DNA of 64,000 nt, from positions 46,299 through 110,298 of the forward strand of contig CATXCY010000003.1 in assembly GCA_958366945.1 (NCBI GenBank), given 5' to 3'. Source of the stretch: Bruticola sp004554425. GTDB lineage: Bacteria; Vulcanimicrobiota; Xenobia; Xenobiales; Xenobiaceae. The translations under genes were made by a program, and so were the position numbers. The notes below the pieces were generated by a model. It had not been told where the DNA came from. It ran no database searches and worked only from the letters and a program-made list of their open reading frames with translations. Below, in pieces: positions 1 to 9,454 of this stretch. How positions within the stretch are numbered: position 1 is the stretch's first letter; every line of letters begins with the position of its first letter.

Positions 1-1
1 C

Positions 2-1276
2 GGCCAGGAAGCACAAAAAGCTTTGCGCTCTGCTCTATTTGGTCTTTCTCCACAGCAAACAGCTTACATATGTAAAATGGCTGGACTTTCAGAAAATGAG
101 CCGGTCAGTCAAAGTAATATTAACAACTTAGCTATAGGGCTCGATCAATGGCAAATGTTACTAGACGAAGAAGTATTTTCTCCGGTTTTAAGTTCCAAGG
201 GCAAACTTTCTCCTTGGTCTTTGGGAGATCCCGAAGAACAAGCCTTTCCCTCTATGCTTAAAGCATTGGATATTCAAACTGCAGCTCCTGGTATAGACAA
301 TAAACGTCAAATTATTCAGCGCATGCTTGTAAAAGCTAAAGAAAAAGCTCAATCTGCTTTGCAAAAACGCTTAGATGCCTTAGAAAGTACTAAATTCAGC
401 CCTTTAAAACGTCTAGCCGGAGAGCTTATTTTGGCTAACTTAGATAAAATAGAGCCTCACGCTGACAGCTTAGTTTTAGCGGATAATAACGAAGAATTAC
501 CTGCAGATGCCGTACATATTTTAGATGAATTGGGCAATGAAAAGCTTGTTCCTAATTCTTCAAAAAATGGTAAGGAAACTAAGCAAACTAAACGTGGCAA
601 ACTCAGTATTGAGCGTCGAGATGGCAAAATTATCGTCGCTCTTAATCCCTTACTGTCGGCCAGCGACAACGCTCAAGCCTATTTCAAAGAATATCATCGT
701 TTAAAAAGGGCAGTTACTTCAGTTCAAGAGCCAATCGAACGAGCACAAGAAGAAATAGACTTTTTGGATGAATTGCTCTACTTTGCTGAAAGCGCTTCCG
801 AAGCTCAAGAATTGGAAGATATCCGTCGTCAATGGAGCGAATCGAAAAAGGGTGCCTCCTCGGCTGAAATAAAGAAAACCCGCTCCATACAAATAGGCCC
901 CTTAGGTCCTAAAAAATTTACCTATAAAAATTTCATCATCCTGGCCGGACGCAATCCTAGACAAAACGATCAAATTACTTTCAAGATGGCTGCAGCTGGA
1001 GATATTTGGTTGCACTCTCAGGGATCTCCGGGAGCTCATGTGATAATAAAAACAGCGGGGCGCAAAGTCACTCCTGACGTTTTAGAAGCTGCTGCGGTAA
1101 TTGCCGCTCGCAATTGCCGTGTGCGCACTTCTACTAAAGTTGATGTGAGTTACTGTGATGTAAAGCAAGTAAAAAAGCCTAAAAACAGCCCTCCGGGACG
1201 CGTCACTTTGAAAAGCTTTAAAACACTTACAGTAAATCCTCATCTTGAAACTGATATGCTGGAGCAAAAACGTTAA
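2..1276 (+). CDS. NFACT family protein (RqcH/FbpA-like), 5' end cut by window edge
   Basis: The reading frame is open from the first bases, so this is the C-terminal ~424 residues of a protein that is usually about 550-600 residues. Seen: a charged helical segment (about residues 220-280 of the visible part) of the coiled-coil type, then an NFACT-R (DUF814) domain with the signature stretch GDIWLHSQGSPGAHVIIK. Family knowledge: RqcH/NEMF proteins bind the obstructed 50S subunit with peptidyl-tRNA and recruit tRNA for C-terminal tailing; older annotations call them fibronectin-binding proteins. The N-terminal domain with the tRNA-recruiting residues lies outside the window, so activity cannot be judged. 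A TTG at 23 is not a credible start because the frame continues upstream. Confidence 0.88.
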   Translation, partial: GQEAQKALRSALFGLSPQQTAYICKMAGLSENEPVSQSNINNLAIGLDQWQMLLDEEVFSPVLSSKGKLSPWSLGDPEEQAFPSMLKALDIQTAAPGIDNKRQIIQRMLVKAKEKAQSALQKRLDALESTKFSPLKRLAGELILANLDKIEPHADSLVLADNNEELPADAVHILDELGNEKLVPNSSKNGKETKQTKRGKLSIERRDGKIIVALNPLLSASDNAQAYFKEYHRLKRAVTSVQEPIERAQEEIDFLDELLYFAESASEAQELEDIRRQWSESKKGASSAEIKKTRSIQIGPLGPKKFTYKNFIILAGRNPRQNDQITFKMAAAGDIWLHSQGSPGAHVIIKTAGRKVTPDVLEAAAVIAARNCRVRTSTKVDVSYCDVKQVKKPKNSPPGRVTLKSFKTLTVNPHLETDMLEQKR

Positions 1277-1307
1277 TTTACTTTTTTAGGCAAAATGGAG
1301 AGATGGA

Positions 1308-1895
1308 ATGGTAAATCTAAAAAAATATTTGGGCCTCGGAGTTTGCACTTTAGCAATCTTATTATCGGGTTGTGCCTCTTCGATAAGTGAACCAGACTTA
1401 AAGTCAACCGAGGCAGAAACGAAAAATAGTACCATTCCCTCTTTGCGCTCTACTGGTAAGCCTTTGGCTCTATTGACAGCTAAAGAGCTAAATTCTCAAA
1501 CAGAATTAAGCTTTGCGCCTAAAACTCACCAGCATCTTACTATAATTGCTCTTTGGTCGCCAACTTGGTTTGACGGACATATAGCTCAAACTGAAGCTTT
1601 AAAAAAAGCTGCTCTAAAGTATGGCTCCAATTTGCGCATCATTTGCTTAGTTTATGATACTCCCTTGCCTACAGCCCAAAATTTTGTAAAAAAAGAAAAA
1701 CTAAATTTTGAAATGGCTGTAGGCGATCAACAGTTATACAAAAAATTAGGCGTGAAGTCTATCCCATCTTATTGGTTTCTAGATTCAGATGGCAACTTAT
1801 TAAAAAGCGTGGAAGGGCTCCTCACTTATAATGATTTGCAGAAATTGTTAGCAACTTTCATTAATGACAATCTTAAAACAGACGAAATTCGCTAA
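1308..1895 (+). CDS. TlpA/thioredoxin-like lipoprotein lacking the CXXC pair
   Basis: An N-terminal lipoprotein signal ends in LLSGC (Cys22), so the mature protein should be lipid-anchored. The body looks like a TlpA/redoxin fold: beta strand LTIIALW, then WSPTWFDGH where the family has WCxxC, and a conserved cis-proline region GVKSIPSYWFLD (Pro153). Both active-site cysteines are missing; the only other cysteines are Cys13 in the signal and Cys113. It therefore cannot be a classical thiol oxidoreductase and may be a binding or structural relative. It lies 31 bp after the NFACT gene on the same strand, with a GGAGAG-type ribosome site upstream. Confidence 0.75.
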   Translation: MVNLKKYLGLGVCTLAILLSGCASSISEPDLKSTEAETKNSTIPSLRSTGKPLALLTAKELNSQTELSFAPKTHQHLTIIALWSPTWFDGHIAQTEALKKAALKYGSNLRIICLVYDTPLPTAQNFVKKEKLNFEMAVGDQQLYKKLGVKSIPSYWFLDSDGNLLKSVEGLLTYNDLQKLLATFINDNLKTDEIR

Positions 1896-1934
1896 CTAAG
1901 AGAAAGTACAAATACAAGAATACAAAGCTGTCTA

Positions 1935-2552
1935 CTAGTCCTCTTGAAGTTTGTCCAGCAATTCTTTAAGATTTTTGATCCGTTTGAGACGCCAGACACC
2001 ATTCTCGTTTTGCATTTCTAATTGCATTACAAATTCGTTGGTAAAACCGCGAGGATAGAGACGTACTCCCATTACGGCAGCTTTGTTTTCTACAACTGTA
2101 TATTCTACAACAGCTGCACCAAAGCCCAAGCTATCGAAAAACGAAAAATCTATACTTTTTAATCCAGAACGCTCGACAAAGCCTTCATCATCGCTATCTT
2201 CTCCGCTAACATATCGTCTGATTCTGTTTTTAGCTATATTTACAGCATCATTTTTTACTAAATTGGCGGCATTTTTAAGAAAAGCTTGACCTTTAACCAA
2301 TGATAGCAAATTATTTTTGCCTAATTGTTGCTCAATCAACGAATCGGCGGTATCATCATAAGCATTTTCAAGCACGCTATCTAAATCGACTCTAGCCTCA
2401 AAAGCTTGCCAATCATGGTTTTCGATAGCAGTTTTTACCAAAGTTAAAGAATAAATGGGAGTATTTTTCCAATATCCATAATAAAAAGCTAAAAAGGCCA
2501 ACAGCAAGGCTACTACTGCTGAACAAGTAATAATTATAGTTTTTTTCTGCAT
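1935..2552 (-). CDS. Membrane-anchored DUF2939-like protein
   Basis: The protein starts MQKKTIII with a single N-terminal membrane segment (about residues 5-25), followed by a soluble region that opens with a pattern resembling DUF2939 (SLTLVKTAIENHDWQAFEAR, then VDLDSVLENAYDD). The function of the family is unknown. I chose the ATG at 2552 rather than the upstream start at 2615 because a GGGGAG ribosome site lies 7 nt before it and the extra residues would precede the membrane segment. It lies about 50 bp beyond the terminator of the aminotransferase gene. The DUF assignment is from recognition of the motif only. Confidence 0.65.
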   Translation of the reverse strand: MQKKTIIITCSAVVALLLAFLAFYYGYWKNTPIYSLTLVKTAIENHDWQAFEARVDLDSVLENAYDDTADSLIEQQLGKNNLLSLVKGQAFLKNAANLVKNDAVNIAKNRIRRYVSGEDSDDEGFVERSGLKSIDFSFFDSLGFGAAVVEYTVVENKAAVMGVRLYPRGFTNEFVMQLEMQNENGVWRLKRIKNLKELLDKLQED

Positions 2553-2599
2553 CAGACACTCCCCGCGTGAAAACAAACAAGAAAATTGCTCTAAAGAAT

Positions 2600-2632
2600 A
2601 AAAAAGCTGCCTCAATTATACAAGACAGCTTA
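2600..2632 (-). terminator. Rho-independent terminator after aminotransferase gene
   Basis: On the minus strand the arms AAGCTGTC and GGCAGCTT (6 bp plus a mismatch) close a loop and are followed by a U-run. It lies 17 bp past the stop of the aminotransferase gene at 2649. Confidence 0.7.
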
Positions 2633-2648
2633 CTTTTTGACTAATATA

Positions 2649-3860
2649 CTAGCGACAGTTTCTAACGGCAGCCATTTCTTCTTTTATGGCCTCGCAAAGG
2701 ATACGTACTCCATATTTTATAGTTTCCGTAGGCAAATTAGAAAAGTTGACTCTAGCCATGTTATGCCTTTTAGTTACTGAATAAAAAGCATCTCCAGGAA
2801 CAAAAGCTACATTATGAGCTAGACAACGTGTTAAGAGCTTGTGAGAATCGATATCTTCGGGCAATTTTAACCACACAAACATACCACCACGAGGTCTAGT
2901 AAAACGCACCTCTTGCGGAGCATGAGCTTCTAATTCACCAATCATAGCCAAACAGCGCTCTTTATAAGTATCACTTATTAATCGCAAACGCTCGTTAAAA
3001 TCATTATCTATCAGATAGCGATAAATCATCATCTGATTGAGCAAAGGAGTTTGCAAATCGGTAGCTTGTTTGAGAATAACCATTTTACGTACTAATTTTT
3101 TATCACCAGTAAGCCAAGCGACACGCAAACCTGGACAAAGTACTTTGGAGAAACTACCTAAATTGATCACTAACCCCTTAGTATCAAAATGAGAAAGAGA
3201 ACAGTGCTCTAAATTATCAAAGCACACTTCGTAGTAGGCGTTGTCCTCAATAACTGGAACTTCGTATTTGCTCATAAGTTCCATAAAGAGACGCCTTCTC
3301 TCCATACTCCACGTACGTCCTGAAGGATTCTGAAAATTGGTAATGACGTATACACACTTAGGCTTGCGAACTTGAAGTCTAGCTTCCAAGCCTTCGATTA
3401 TAACTCCGTCATCATCACATTGCATTTCTTCAAATTTGGCTCCACACATGCGGAAAGCTGCCAAAGCAGCCATATAAGTAGGCGCCTCAGTCCAAACAAC
3501 ATCATCTTGATCAATCAAAAGCTTAGAAGCAAGATCTAGACCAGATTGTGAACCGCTGGTAATAAGGATATTATCCAGTCCTTCTATATGCATGCCCCAA
3601 TAACGATTGAGACGATCCATGATCCACTCTCTAAGGGGAACATAACCTTCTGTGGGAGCATACTGAAGAGTGCGCACACCTTCCTCGTGGAGAAGAGCCG
3701 CCGCATACTTAGAGAGTTCTTCATGAGGAAAAAGCTCTGGGGCAGGAAGGCCGCCAGCAAAAGAAAGAACGTCAGGACGCTCGGTAATTTTGAGTATTTC
3801 GCGTACTTCAGAAGCGGACACGAAATTCATACGATTAGCTAAATGATATTCCATGAACAA
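2649..3860 (-). CDS. PLP-dependent aminotransferase, class I/II (2-aminoadipate aminotransferase/MocR-like group)
   Basis: Fold-type I aminotransferase of about 400 residues. Seen: N-terminal motif DVLSFAGGLPAPELFP, substrate/cofactor loop TSGSQSGLDLASKLL, NFQNPSGRTWS, EDNAYYEV, and the Schiff-base lysine in NLGSFSKVLCPGLRVAW. This subgroup includes LysN-type 2-aminoadipate and broad-specificity aromatic or branched-chain aminotransferases; the substrate here cannot be read from sequence. Start choice is uncertain: TTG at 3860 is 8 nt from a GGGGGT site, ATG at 3854 is 14 nt from it. The gene follows glgB after a 160-bp leader that contains two small inverted repeats. Confidence 0.88.
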   Translation of the reverse strand: MFMEYHLANRMNFVSASEVREILKITERPDVLSFAGGLPAPELFPHEELSKYAAALLHEEGVRTLQYAPTEGYVPLREWIMDRLNRYWGMHIEGLDNILITSGSQSGLDLASKLLIDQDDVVWTEAPTYMAALAAFRMCGAKFEEMQCDDDGVIIEGLEARLQVRKPKCVYVITNFQNPSGRTWSMERRRLFMELMSKYEVPVIEDNAYYEVCFDNLEHCSLSHFDTKGLVINLGSFSKVLCPGLRVAWLTGDKKLVRKMVILKQATDLQTPLLNQMMIYRYLIDNDFNERLRLISDTYKERCLAMIGELEAHAPQEVRFTRPRGGMFVWLKLPEDIDSHKLLTRCLAHNVAFVPGDAFYSVTKRHNMARVNFSNLPTETIKYGVRILCEAIKEEMAAVRNCR

Positions 3861-3885
3861 AAATCAAGACCCCCAAAAGTTATGT

Positions 3886-3991
3886 ATCAGGACTGATGCG
3901 AGCTCTGACTAAAAATTTTGGAAGCCTTGCCTGTTTAATTTATGCACAAGCACTTCAGCCCTCAAATGGACATAACCTCCTTTAAGGGCTG
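3886..3991 (-). promoter_or_regulatory. Leader region with a short palindrome and a 7-bp hairpin
   Basis: Upstream of the aminotransferase gene lie a palindrome ATCAG-GA-CTGAT (3886-3897) and a hairpin with arms CAGCCCT/AGGGCTG (3956-3991). No U-run follows the hairpin on the minus strand, so it does not look like a terminator. A purine-rich AAAGGAGG sits inside the hairpin loop. A role as operator or mRNA structure is only inferred. Confidence 0.3.
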
Positions 3992-4022
3992 TGTACAAAA
4001 AGGTTTGCTGACTACAACTTAT

Positions 4023-6092
4023 CTAAGAAAGAGGATGATCAAATTTAATCTTAGAGCGTTTGTCTTTGAAACGATCATCTTCCGGCTCAGAATATGAGGT
4101 TGCCTCTACTTCAGCTTCAATCTTTTCTTTAAACTCCTCAGTTTTTACTGGTGCCACAGAGTTTGAAGTTTTGGCTGTATAGAACATGCAAGCCAAAGGA
4201 GCTAAAGTGAGCTCCAAAGAGAGCTGGTGAGATCCGAAGGGCACTGGCTGAACAGCTAATTCTTGGTCAACTTTGTAACCACTGCCTCCATATTTGGGAT
4301 CATCGGAGTTAAGTTCCAATTTCCACTTGCCTTCTACTTCCATAGGCAAACCGATACGATAATTACGACGCGGTACAGGAGTGAAGTTGCAAGCAACCAT
4401 TACAACACTGCCTCTGCCCAAAGGATAGCGCACAAAAATGGCCACACTATTAGAGGGATCATCACATTGTAACCAAGTGAATCCACCGGGGCTGTTATCC
4501 AACTCCCAAAGTTCGGGATGTTCTTTATAGAAATGGTTGATAGCCTGGCACCATTCTTGCATTTGCTTGTGAGGCTTTTCGGAAATCAAGTGCCAATCTA
4601 AAGACTGGTTAAAATTCCATTCATTCCACTGAGCAAATTCGTTACCCATAAAACTGAGTTTTTTGCCAGGATAGCCAATCATATAGCCATACAAAGTACG
4701 CAAATTGGCGTAGCTCTGCCACTCGTCACCGGGCATCTTATTCAGAAGAGAACGTTTTCCGTAGACAACCTCGTCATGTGAGAAAGGCAAAATGAAATCT
4801 TCAGAATATTGGTAGAGCATACCGAAAGTAAGTTTATTGTAGCTATAACGACGGTAAATAGGGTCGTCAGACATAAACTTAAGCGTGTCATGCATCCAGC
4901 CCATATTCCACTTGAAAGTGAAGCCCAATCCACCTTCGTCGACGGGACCGGTTACATGAGCCCAAGAAGTAGACTCTTCAGCGCAAGTGAAGCAACCGGG
5001 GCATTCCTTAATGACAGCGCTGTTGAAATCGCGCAAGAAGGATACGGCCTCCAAGTTTTCATGGCCGCCGTATTTATTGGGAACCCAACCGCCGCTCTGT
5101 TTGCCATAGTCTAAGTAGAGCATAGAAGCTACAGCATCTACTCTGATACCATCTACGTGGTAGCATTCTAACCAGAACAATCCGGAAGAAATAAGGAAGT
5201 TGCGGACTTCATTGCGTCCGTAGTTAAAAATGTAAGTTCCCCACTGCGGATGGCAACCTTGGCGCGGATCTTCATGCTCGTAAAGGCAACTACCATCAAA
5301 GCGAGCCAAACTAAAAGCATCTTTGGGGAAGTGAGCTGGTACCCAGTCTAAAATGACACCAATTCCGTTACAATGCAATTCGTCGATAAGGTGCATGAGC
5401 TGTTCTGGAGTACCAAAACGGCTGGTAGGAGCAAAGTAACCCGTAGACTGATACCCCCAAGAGCCATCGTAAGGGTATTCAGTTAAAGGCATAAACTCAA
5501 CATGAGTATAGCCCATCTCTTTGAGATAAGGGACTAACTCTTGAGCAGCTTCTTCGTAGGTGAGATACTCAGTACCATTTTTGCGACGCCAAGAAGCTAA
5601 ATTGCATTCATAAATATTCATGGCCTGACGACGAACAGAACCCTTGACTCTATCAGCCATCCACTCGGCGTCTTTCCATTTATATTTGCCTATATCCCAG
5701 ATAACTGAAGCCTTCCCCCATTCGCTTCCCGGACGTCTGACTTCGGTAGCAAAAGCGTAAGGATCCGCCTTTTCAAGGATAATGTCCTGGTGAGGCTTAA
5801 TGGCATATTTATAGCAATCGCCCTCTTTTAAGCCGGGGATGAAACCTTGCCAAACACCTGTGTCGTTATTGAGAATTAAAGGGTTAACATCGGGAGTCCA
5901 TTTATTTAAATCGCAAATAACAGAAACGCGCTCGGCATTAGGAGCCCAAACTGCGAAATGAACACCTTTCTGCCCTTCATAAGTAGCCAAATGGGCACCC
6001 ATACGGCGATATGCTTTATGATGAGCGGCTTTACACCACAAATAACGATCGTAGGACGTCATGACTGGCAATTTTTCATGAACTTTATCCAT
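4023..6092 (-). CDS. glgB: 1,4-alpha-glucan branching enzyme (GH13_9)
   Basis: Makes alpha-1,6 branches in glycogen. Domains in order: N-terminal CBM48 (GVHFAVWAPNAERVSVICDL, about residues 43-62), GH13 barrel and C-terminal all-beta domain. Catalytic motifs seen: DGIRVDAVASMLYLDY (nucleophile Asp, about 315-330), CAEESTSW (acid Glu, about 369) and FSHDEVVYGKRSLLNKMPGD (about 435). There is an extra acidic, low-complexity C-terminal tail of about 45 residues after the normal family end. A GGAG ribosome site precedes the ATG. It is separated from glgP (22.1 kb) and no glgA or glgC is in the window. Confidence 0.97.
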   Translation of the reverse strand: MDKVHEKLPVMTSYDRYLWCKAAHHKAYRRMGAHLATYEGQKGVHFAVWAPNAERVSVICDLNKWTPDVNPLILNNDTGVWQGFIPGLKEGDCYKYAIKPHQDIILEKADPYAFATEVRRPGSEWGKASVIWDIGKYKWKDAEWMADRVKGSVRRQAMNIYECNLASWRRKNGTEYLTYEEAAQELVPYLKEMGYTHVEFMPLTEYPYDGSWGYQSTGYFAPTSRFGTPEQLMHLIDELHCNGIGVILDWVPAHFPKDAFSLARFDGSCLYEHEDPRQGCHPQWGTYIFNYGRNEVRNFLISSGLFWLECYHVDGIRVDAVASMLYLDYGKQSGGWVPNKYGGHENLEAVSFLRDFNSAVIKECPGCFTCAEESTSWAHVTGPVDEGGLGFTFKWNMGWMHDTLKFMSDDPIYRRYSYNKLTFGMLYQYSEDFILPFSHDEVVYGKRSLLNKMPGDEWQSYANLRTLYGYMIGYPGKKLSFMGNEFAQWNEWNFNQSLDWHLISEKPHKQMQEWCQAINHFYKEHPELWELDNSPGGFTWLQCDDPSNSVAIFVRYPLGRGSVVMVACNFTPVPRRNYRIGLPMEVEGKWKLELNSDDPKYGGSGYKVDQELAVQPVPFGSHQLSLELTLAPLACMFYTAKTSNSVAPVKTEEFKEKIEAEVEATSYSEPEDDRFKDKRSKIKFDHPLS

Positions 6093-6415
6093 ATTTCACA
6101 ACTCCTAATAAAAAACAAATCCTGTCAAAAAAAAAGCGCTAAAAACCATACTCAGCACTACATAATTTGAAGCGCCACAAGAGCAACCGTCATCACAAAT
6201 ATATAACCACGTAGAGACGGCATCTCCCTGTATCATACGACAAATAAGCTCTAAGGAACAGTTTAAAACAGGCCAAAAGTTGTCAAAGAAGCATAAATAT
6301 TTTGTCCAAAACGGCTATTCTACAGCAACAAGAAGCCATCATATGCACATATAAGTTTTGTTTCCAACTCACATGTCATATACAACATTTCTGCAAAAAA
6401 GCTAACCTTTAACAT
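6093..6415 (-). other. Intergenic region upstream of glgB, no gene seen
   Basis: About 320 bp of AT-rich sequence between glgB and the hsdS terminator. It must carry the glgB promoter and leader. I see no conserved open frame and no convincing -35/-10 pair. Confidence 0.4.
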
Positions 6416-6464
6416 AAAAAAAACCGCTTTTTTTGTTATTAACCTTAACATAACAAAAAAGCGG
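6416..6464 (-). terminator. Strong Rho-independent terminator after hsdS
   Basis: On the minus strand CCGCTTTTTTGTTA pairs with TAACAAAAAAAGCGG across a short loop (6424-6464) and is followed by eight U residues (6423-6416). Confidence 0.85.
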
Positions 6465-6495
6465 AACTCTTATCGATAAACGATCGATAATTCTT

Positions 6496-7608
6496 TTATT
6501 CGTAGCTTATAGCACTTTCGAAATAACGCTGATTGAGGCTGTGACAAATTTGCGAAGTTTCATTTATGCGCTGAGCAGTTTTTTCGCATTGCTCGTCTAT
6601 AGTGTTCAAAAAGCCTTTATATTCGATCTGAAGTTCCATAGGAGGAACAGGAATGGGCAATTCATTCAAGGCAGACTTAGGAAGCTTGGGCATGACGCCG
6701 CCACGCAAGCTGGACGTAATGTCTAAGTTGTTGACAACCATTTCCAGATACTCAGGAATAACGCCGGCATCAGGATTGATACGCAAAACGTGAACCAAAT
6801 CGCTGGCCCAAATCTTGCCGTGTACAGCTCTGGCAATAGGAGCATCGCCGGAAGTAAGTATAGAGCCTACTTTAGCGACTAAGAGCAAATCTTCATCAAA
6901 AAGATACTCATCAACGCTATCGACTATACCGGTAGAATCATAATAAGGATATTCACCAGGCACTCTATCTTTGGCTAAAAGTGAACGAGACTTCAAACGC
7001 TCAGTTAAAGCACCTAAAGGCTTCACTTCCCAACCACGATCGTTAATATCTACCTGTCCGAAAAGTTCGGTAAAGCGGGCAGCAACCAAATCTTCGGATT
7101 TGTCGAGCTGCTCAAATTGCAAATTGATTAAGTCGTAAGCATTACGCAATACATCTACTATCAGTTCCTGATCTTCCAAACTGGGTAAAGGAATGACCGT
7201 TTCTTTTAAGTCTTCAATAGAAACATCATCTTCAAGTATGCCGGCATTCTCATCATCTTCCAATTTGCAGAAGATGTAAGAAAGAGCATAAGCCATGTAT
7301 AAAGGATTTAATTGCTCGGTATCAGGGCATAAACGACAGAAATGGTGACTAAAGAGGGCATCTTCACCAGTCCAAGGCTCGATGGACAAACGATCCGTAA
7401 GCGATACTAAATATTCTCCATCATGGACGAGCTGTTCTTTAGAATACTCACCAGTGTAATAAGTGGAGACTTGCCCTTTTTCAATGTCGCTATGCAGAAT
7501 TACGGGAACTCCCTCTGTTCCGTCTTCGTTGAGCAGACTGCGATCGATATTTACTCCGCCTTGGAAAGTGCAAACATCGCCTAAGCGGGTCATTTTATAC
7601 TCTGACAT
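6496..7608 (-). CDS. Orphan type I restriction-modification specificity subunit (HsdS-like)
   Basis: Two tandem target-recognition units separated by helices, the usual HsdS plan: unit 1 about residues 5-150, helical spacer LEDQELIVDVLRNAYDLIN onward, unit 2 about 190-320 ending LPKSALNELPIPVPPMELQ, then a final helix. Family knowledge: HsdS gives a type I methylase/nuclease its DNA target. At 370 residues it is near full length. No hsdM or hsdR lies beside it: neighbours are glgB and a radical-SAM gene. It is therefore an orphan, a remnant, or a subunit acting with a distant locus. AAAGGGG precedes the ATG by 6 nt. Confidence 0.82.
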   Translation of the reverse strand: MSEYKMTRLGDVCTFQGGVNIDRSLLNEDGTEGVPVILHSDIEKGQVSTYYTGEYSKEQLVHDGEYLVSLTDRLSIEPWTGEDALFSHHFCRLCPDTEQLNPLYMAYALSYIFCKLEDDENAGILEDDVSIEDLKETVIPLPSLEDQELIVDVLRNAYDLINLQFEQLDKSEDLVAARFTELFGQVDINDRGWEVKPLGALTERLKSRSLLAKDRVPGEYPYYDSTGIVDSVDEYLFDEDLLLVAKVGSILTSGDAPIARAVHGKIWASDLVHVLRINPDAGVIPEYLEMVVNNLDITSSLRGGVMPKLPKSALNELPIPVPPMELQIEYKGFLNTIDEQCEKTAQRINETSQICHSLNQRYFESAISYE

Positions 7609-7640
7609 ATCGAACCCCTTTCAAAATATCTTATGGCACA

Positions 7641-7664
7641 ACTATTCATTGAACTATTCATTGA
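7641..7664. repeat. 12-bp perfect tandem duplication
   Basis: The unit actattcattga occurs twice in a row just upstream of hsdS. No function is evident. Confidence 0.6.
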
Positions 7665-7875
7665 ATTTTGTCTCCTTCTGTAAATCCCCAAGATTCTCCC
7701 CCTTAGCTATATTGTTTTACCGGTCAGGCTTATGCTAATAGAGATAATTCGGCTTTTTATGGGCTTTTTTTCACGGAATCTGCCTATAAAGGGAGGAAAC
7801 CTATACTAAACATCTGAAAGGACGGGGCCTAAGCCGAAGTGCATTTTTACGAAAATTTGAAGGCGGAATCTGTTT

Positions 7876-9333
7876 ATGAAAATACTGCTTATCAATGCTC
7901 CCCGCATAAATTCAATATGGTGTGGTGTGCCAGACATTTTTAATGGCAAAGATCAGCATCTCTTCCCTCCCCAGGGAATTATGTACTTGTCCGCCTACAT
8001 TAAAGCCCATAGTAATCATGAAGTTAAAATTTTAGACGCCAATTGTGATCTACTTACTCAAGCGCAAATTGAACAGCGCATTCGCGATTACGATCCTCAG
8101 GTTGTAGGTATAACCACCATGACTCACAACCTTATCGATGTTCATGAGTGTGTTAAATCAGCCAAACGCGTCAACAAAGATATTCACGTGATTTTAGGCG
8201 GCCCTCATGCCATGCGTTTTCCTGAAGAAGCTATCTCCCTTTCTGGAGTGGATTCTATATGCAATGAAAGAGACGCTGAAGAAGCCTTTGCCGAATGGAT
8301 CGACTATTTAGATGGTAAAGGTGAAGCTAAAAATGTCAAAGGCATTTGGTTTAAAAATGCTGACGGATCCGTAACTCGCAACGAAGCTCGCCCTATCAAT
8401 AAAGATCTTTCGCGCTTCCCTATGCCGGATCGTGAAGGCATCAATTTGGATGAATATTATACTCCTGGCATGTTAGGCTTGCGCTCTACTACTATTGTAA
8501 CTTCCAGAGGTTGTCCTCAAGGATGCAAATTCTGCCTTTCCACTGCCGCTTTTGCCTCACGTACCGTTAAAGATATCGTCGATGAAATGGAAGTATGCAA
8601 AGATATGGGCATTGAGGAAGTACTCTTTGTAGACGATATTTTTAACGCTCCCACCAAGCGAGTTATCGAAATTTCACAAGAAATTTTACGCCGTAAATTA
8701 AAGATGTATTGGGCTTTCAAAGGTACTATCGCTGGCACAACCTATGAAATGCTAAAGATTGCCCGCGAAGCTGGTTGTTTGCGCGGCCACTTTGGCGTAG
8801 AAAGCGGCACACCGGAAGGCCTTCAAGCTTTGGGCAAAACTTTCATGAAGCCAGAAAAAGCCCGCCAAGTGTTCAAGTGGTGTAAAGAGCTAGATATGTG
8901 CGGTTGTGCCTATATTATGATCGGTACTCCAGCAGAAAAAAGTCGCGACGATATTATGCGTACAGTAGATTTTGTTTATCAACTAGATCCAGAATATGTA
9001 GTGTATGCTATTACCAGCCCTTATCCGGATACACCATTGTGGCAGCGCGGCGCTGATTTACACTTATGGGATCCAGATGTTTGGAAGCGCTTTATGCTTA
9101 ATCCTACTATAGAAACTGCTGAACAAATTCCTACAATGTGGAACCAGTACATGAGCCGCGAAGAGTTGCTTTCTATATTCAAGGAAATTAACCGCGATTT
9201 TTACTTCGATCCGATGAAAATTTACCACACTTTAAAGAAGATGACCAACTGGGAAGGCGTCAAGCGTATTGCTCAAGGAGGTTTAGCTATTGCCAAGCTT
9301 CAGCTTATTAAAGCGCAAAGCCGACGCATTTAG
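7876..9333 (+). CDS. B12-binding-domain radical SAM protein
   Basis: N-terminal cobalamin-binding-type Rossmann domain (MKILLINAPR; QVVGITTMTHN; HVILGGPHAMRFPEE, residues 1-150), then a radical SAM domain with the cluster motif CPQGCKFC (Cys213, Cys217, Cys220), ELP3-like FVDDIFNA and GVESGTPEGL. The DxHxxG cobalamin ligand motif is not evident, so B12 may bind without a His ligand or not at all. Family members include methyltransferases and lipid or peptide-modifying enzymes; the substrate is not deducible. The gene stands alone between a long leader and a strong terminator. Confidence 0.85.
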   Translation: MKILLINAPRINSIWCGVPDIFNGKDQHLFPPQGIMYLSAYIKAHSNHEVKILDANCDLLTQAQIEQRIRDYDPQVVGITTMTHNLIDVHECVKSAKRVNKDIHVILGGPHAMRFPEEAISLSGVDSICNERDAEEAFAEWIDYLDGKGEAKNVKGIWFKNADGSVTRNEARPINKDLSRFPMPDREGINLDEYYTPGMLGLRSTTIVTSRGCPQGCKFCLSTAAFASRTVKDIVDEMEVCKDMGIEEVLFVDDIFNAPTKRVIEISQEILRRKLKMYWAFKGTIAGTTYEMLKIAREAGCLRGHFGVESGTPEGLQALGKTFMKPEKARQVFKWCKELDMCGCAYIMIGTPAEKSRDDIMRTVDFVYQLDPEYVVYAITSPYPDTPLWQRGADLHLWDPDVWKRFMLNPTIETAEQIPTMWNQYMSREELLSIFKEINRDFYFDPMKIYHTLKKMTNWEGVKRIAQGGLAIAKLQLIKAQSRRI

Positions 9334-9375
9334 TGAAGATAACCAGCCCTAGAAATTACTATCACAAAGAGCAAT

Positions 9376-9425
9376 AAAAAAGAATGCTTCCCGCCCGAAA
9401 AGCAGGCAAGGGAGCATTCTTTTTA
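9376..9425. terminator. Bidirectional terminator between radical SAM gene and aqpZ
   Basis: Arms AGAATGCTTCCC and GGGAGCATTCT flank a loop (9381-9420) with a T-run on the plus side and an A-run on the other, serving two convergent genes. Confidence 0.85.
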
Positions 9426-9454
9426 TATTTTTCTGCTATTAACGCGACTGTTTT

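Noticed and set aside
3956..3991. Hairpin after glgB as a terminator
   Set aside because: On the minus strand it is not followed by a U-run and its loop is long, so it was kept only as a leader structure.
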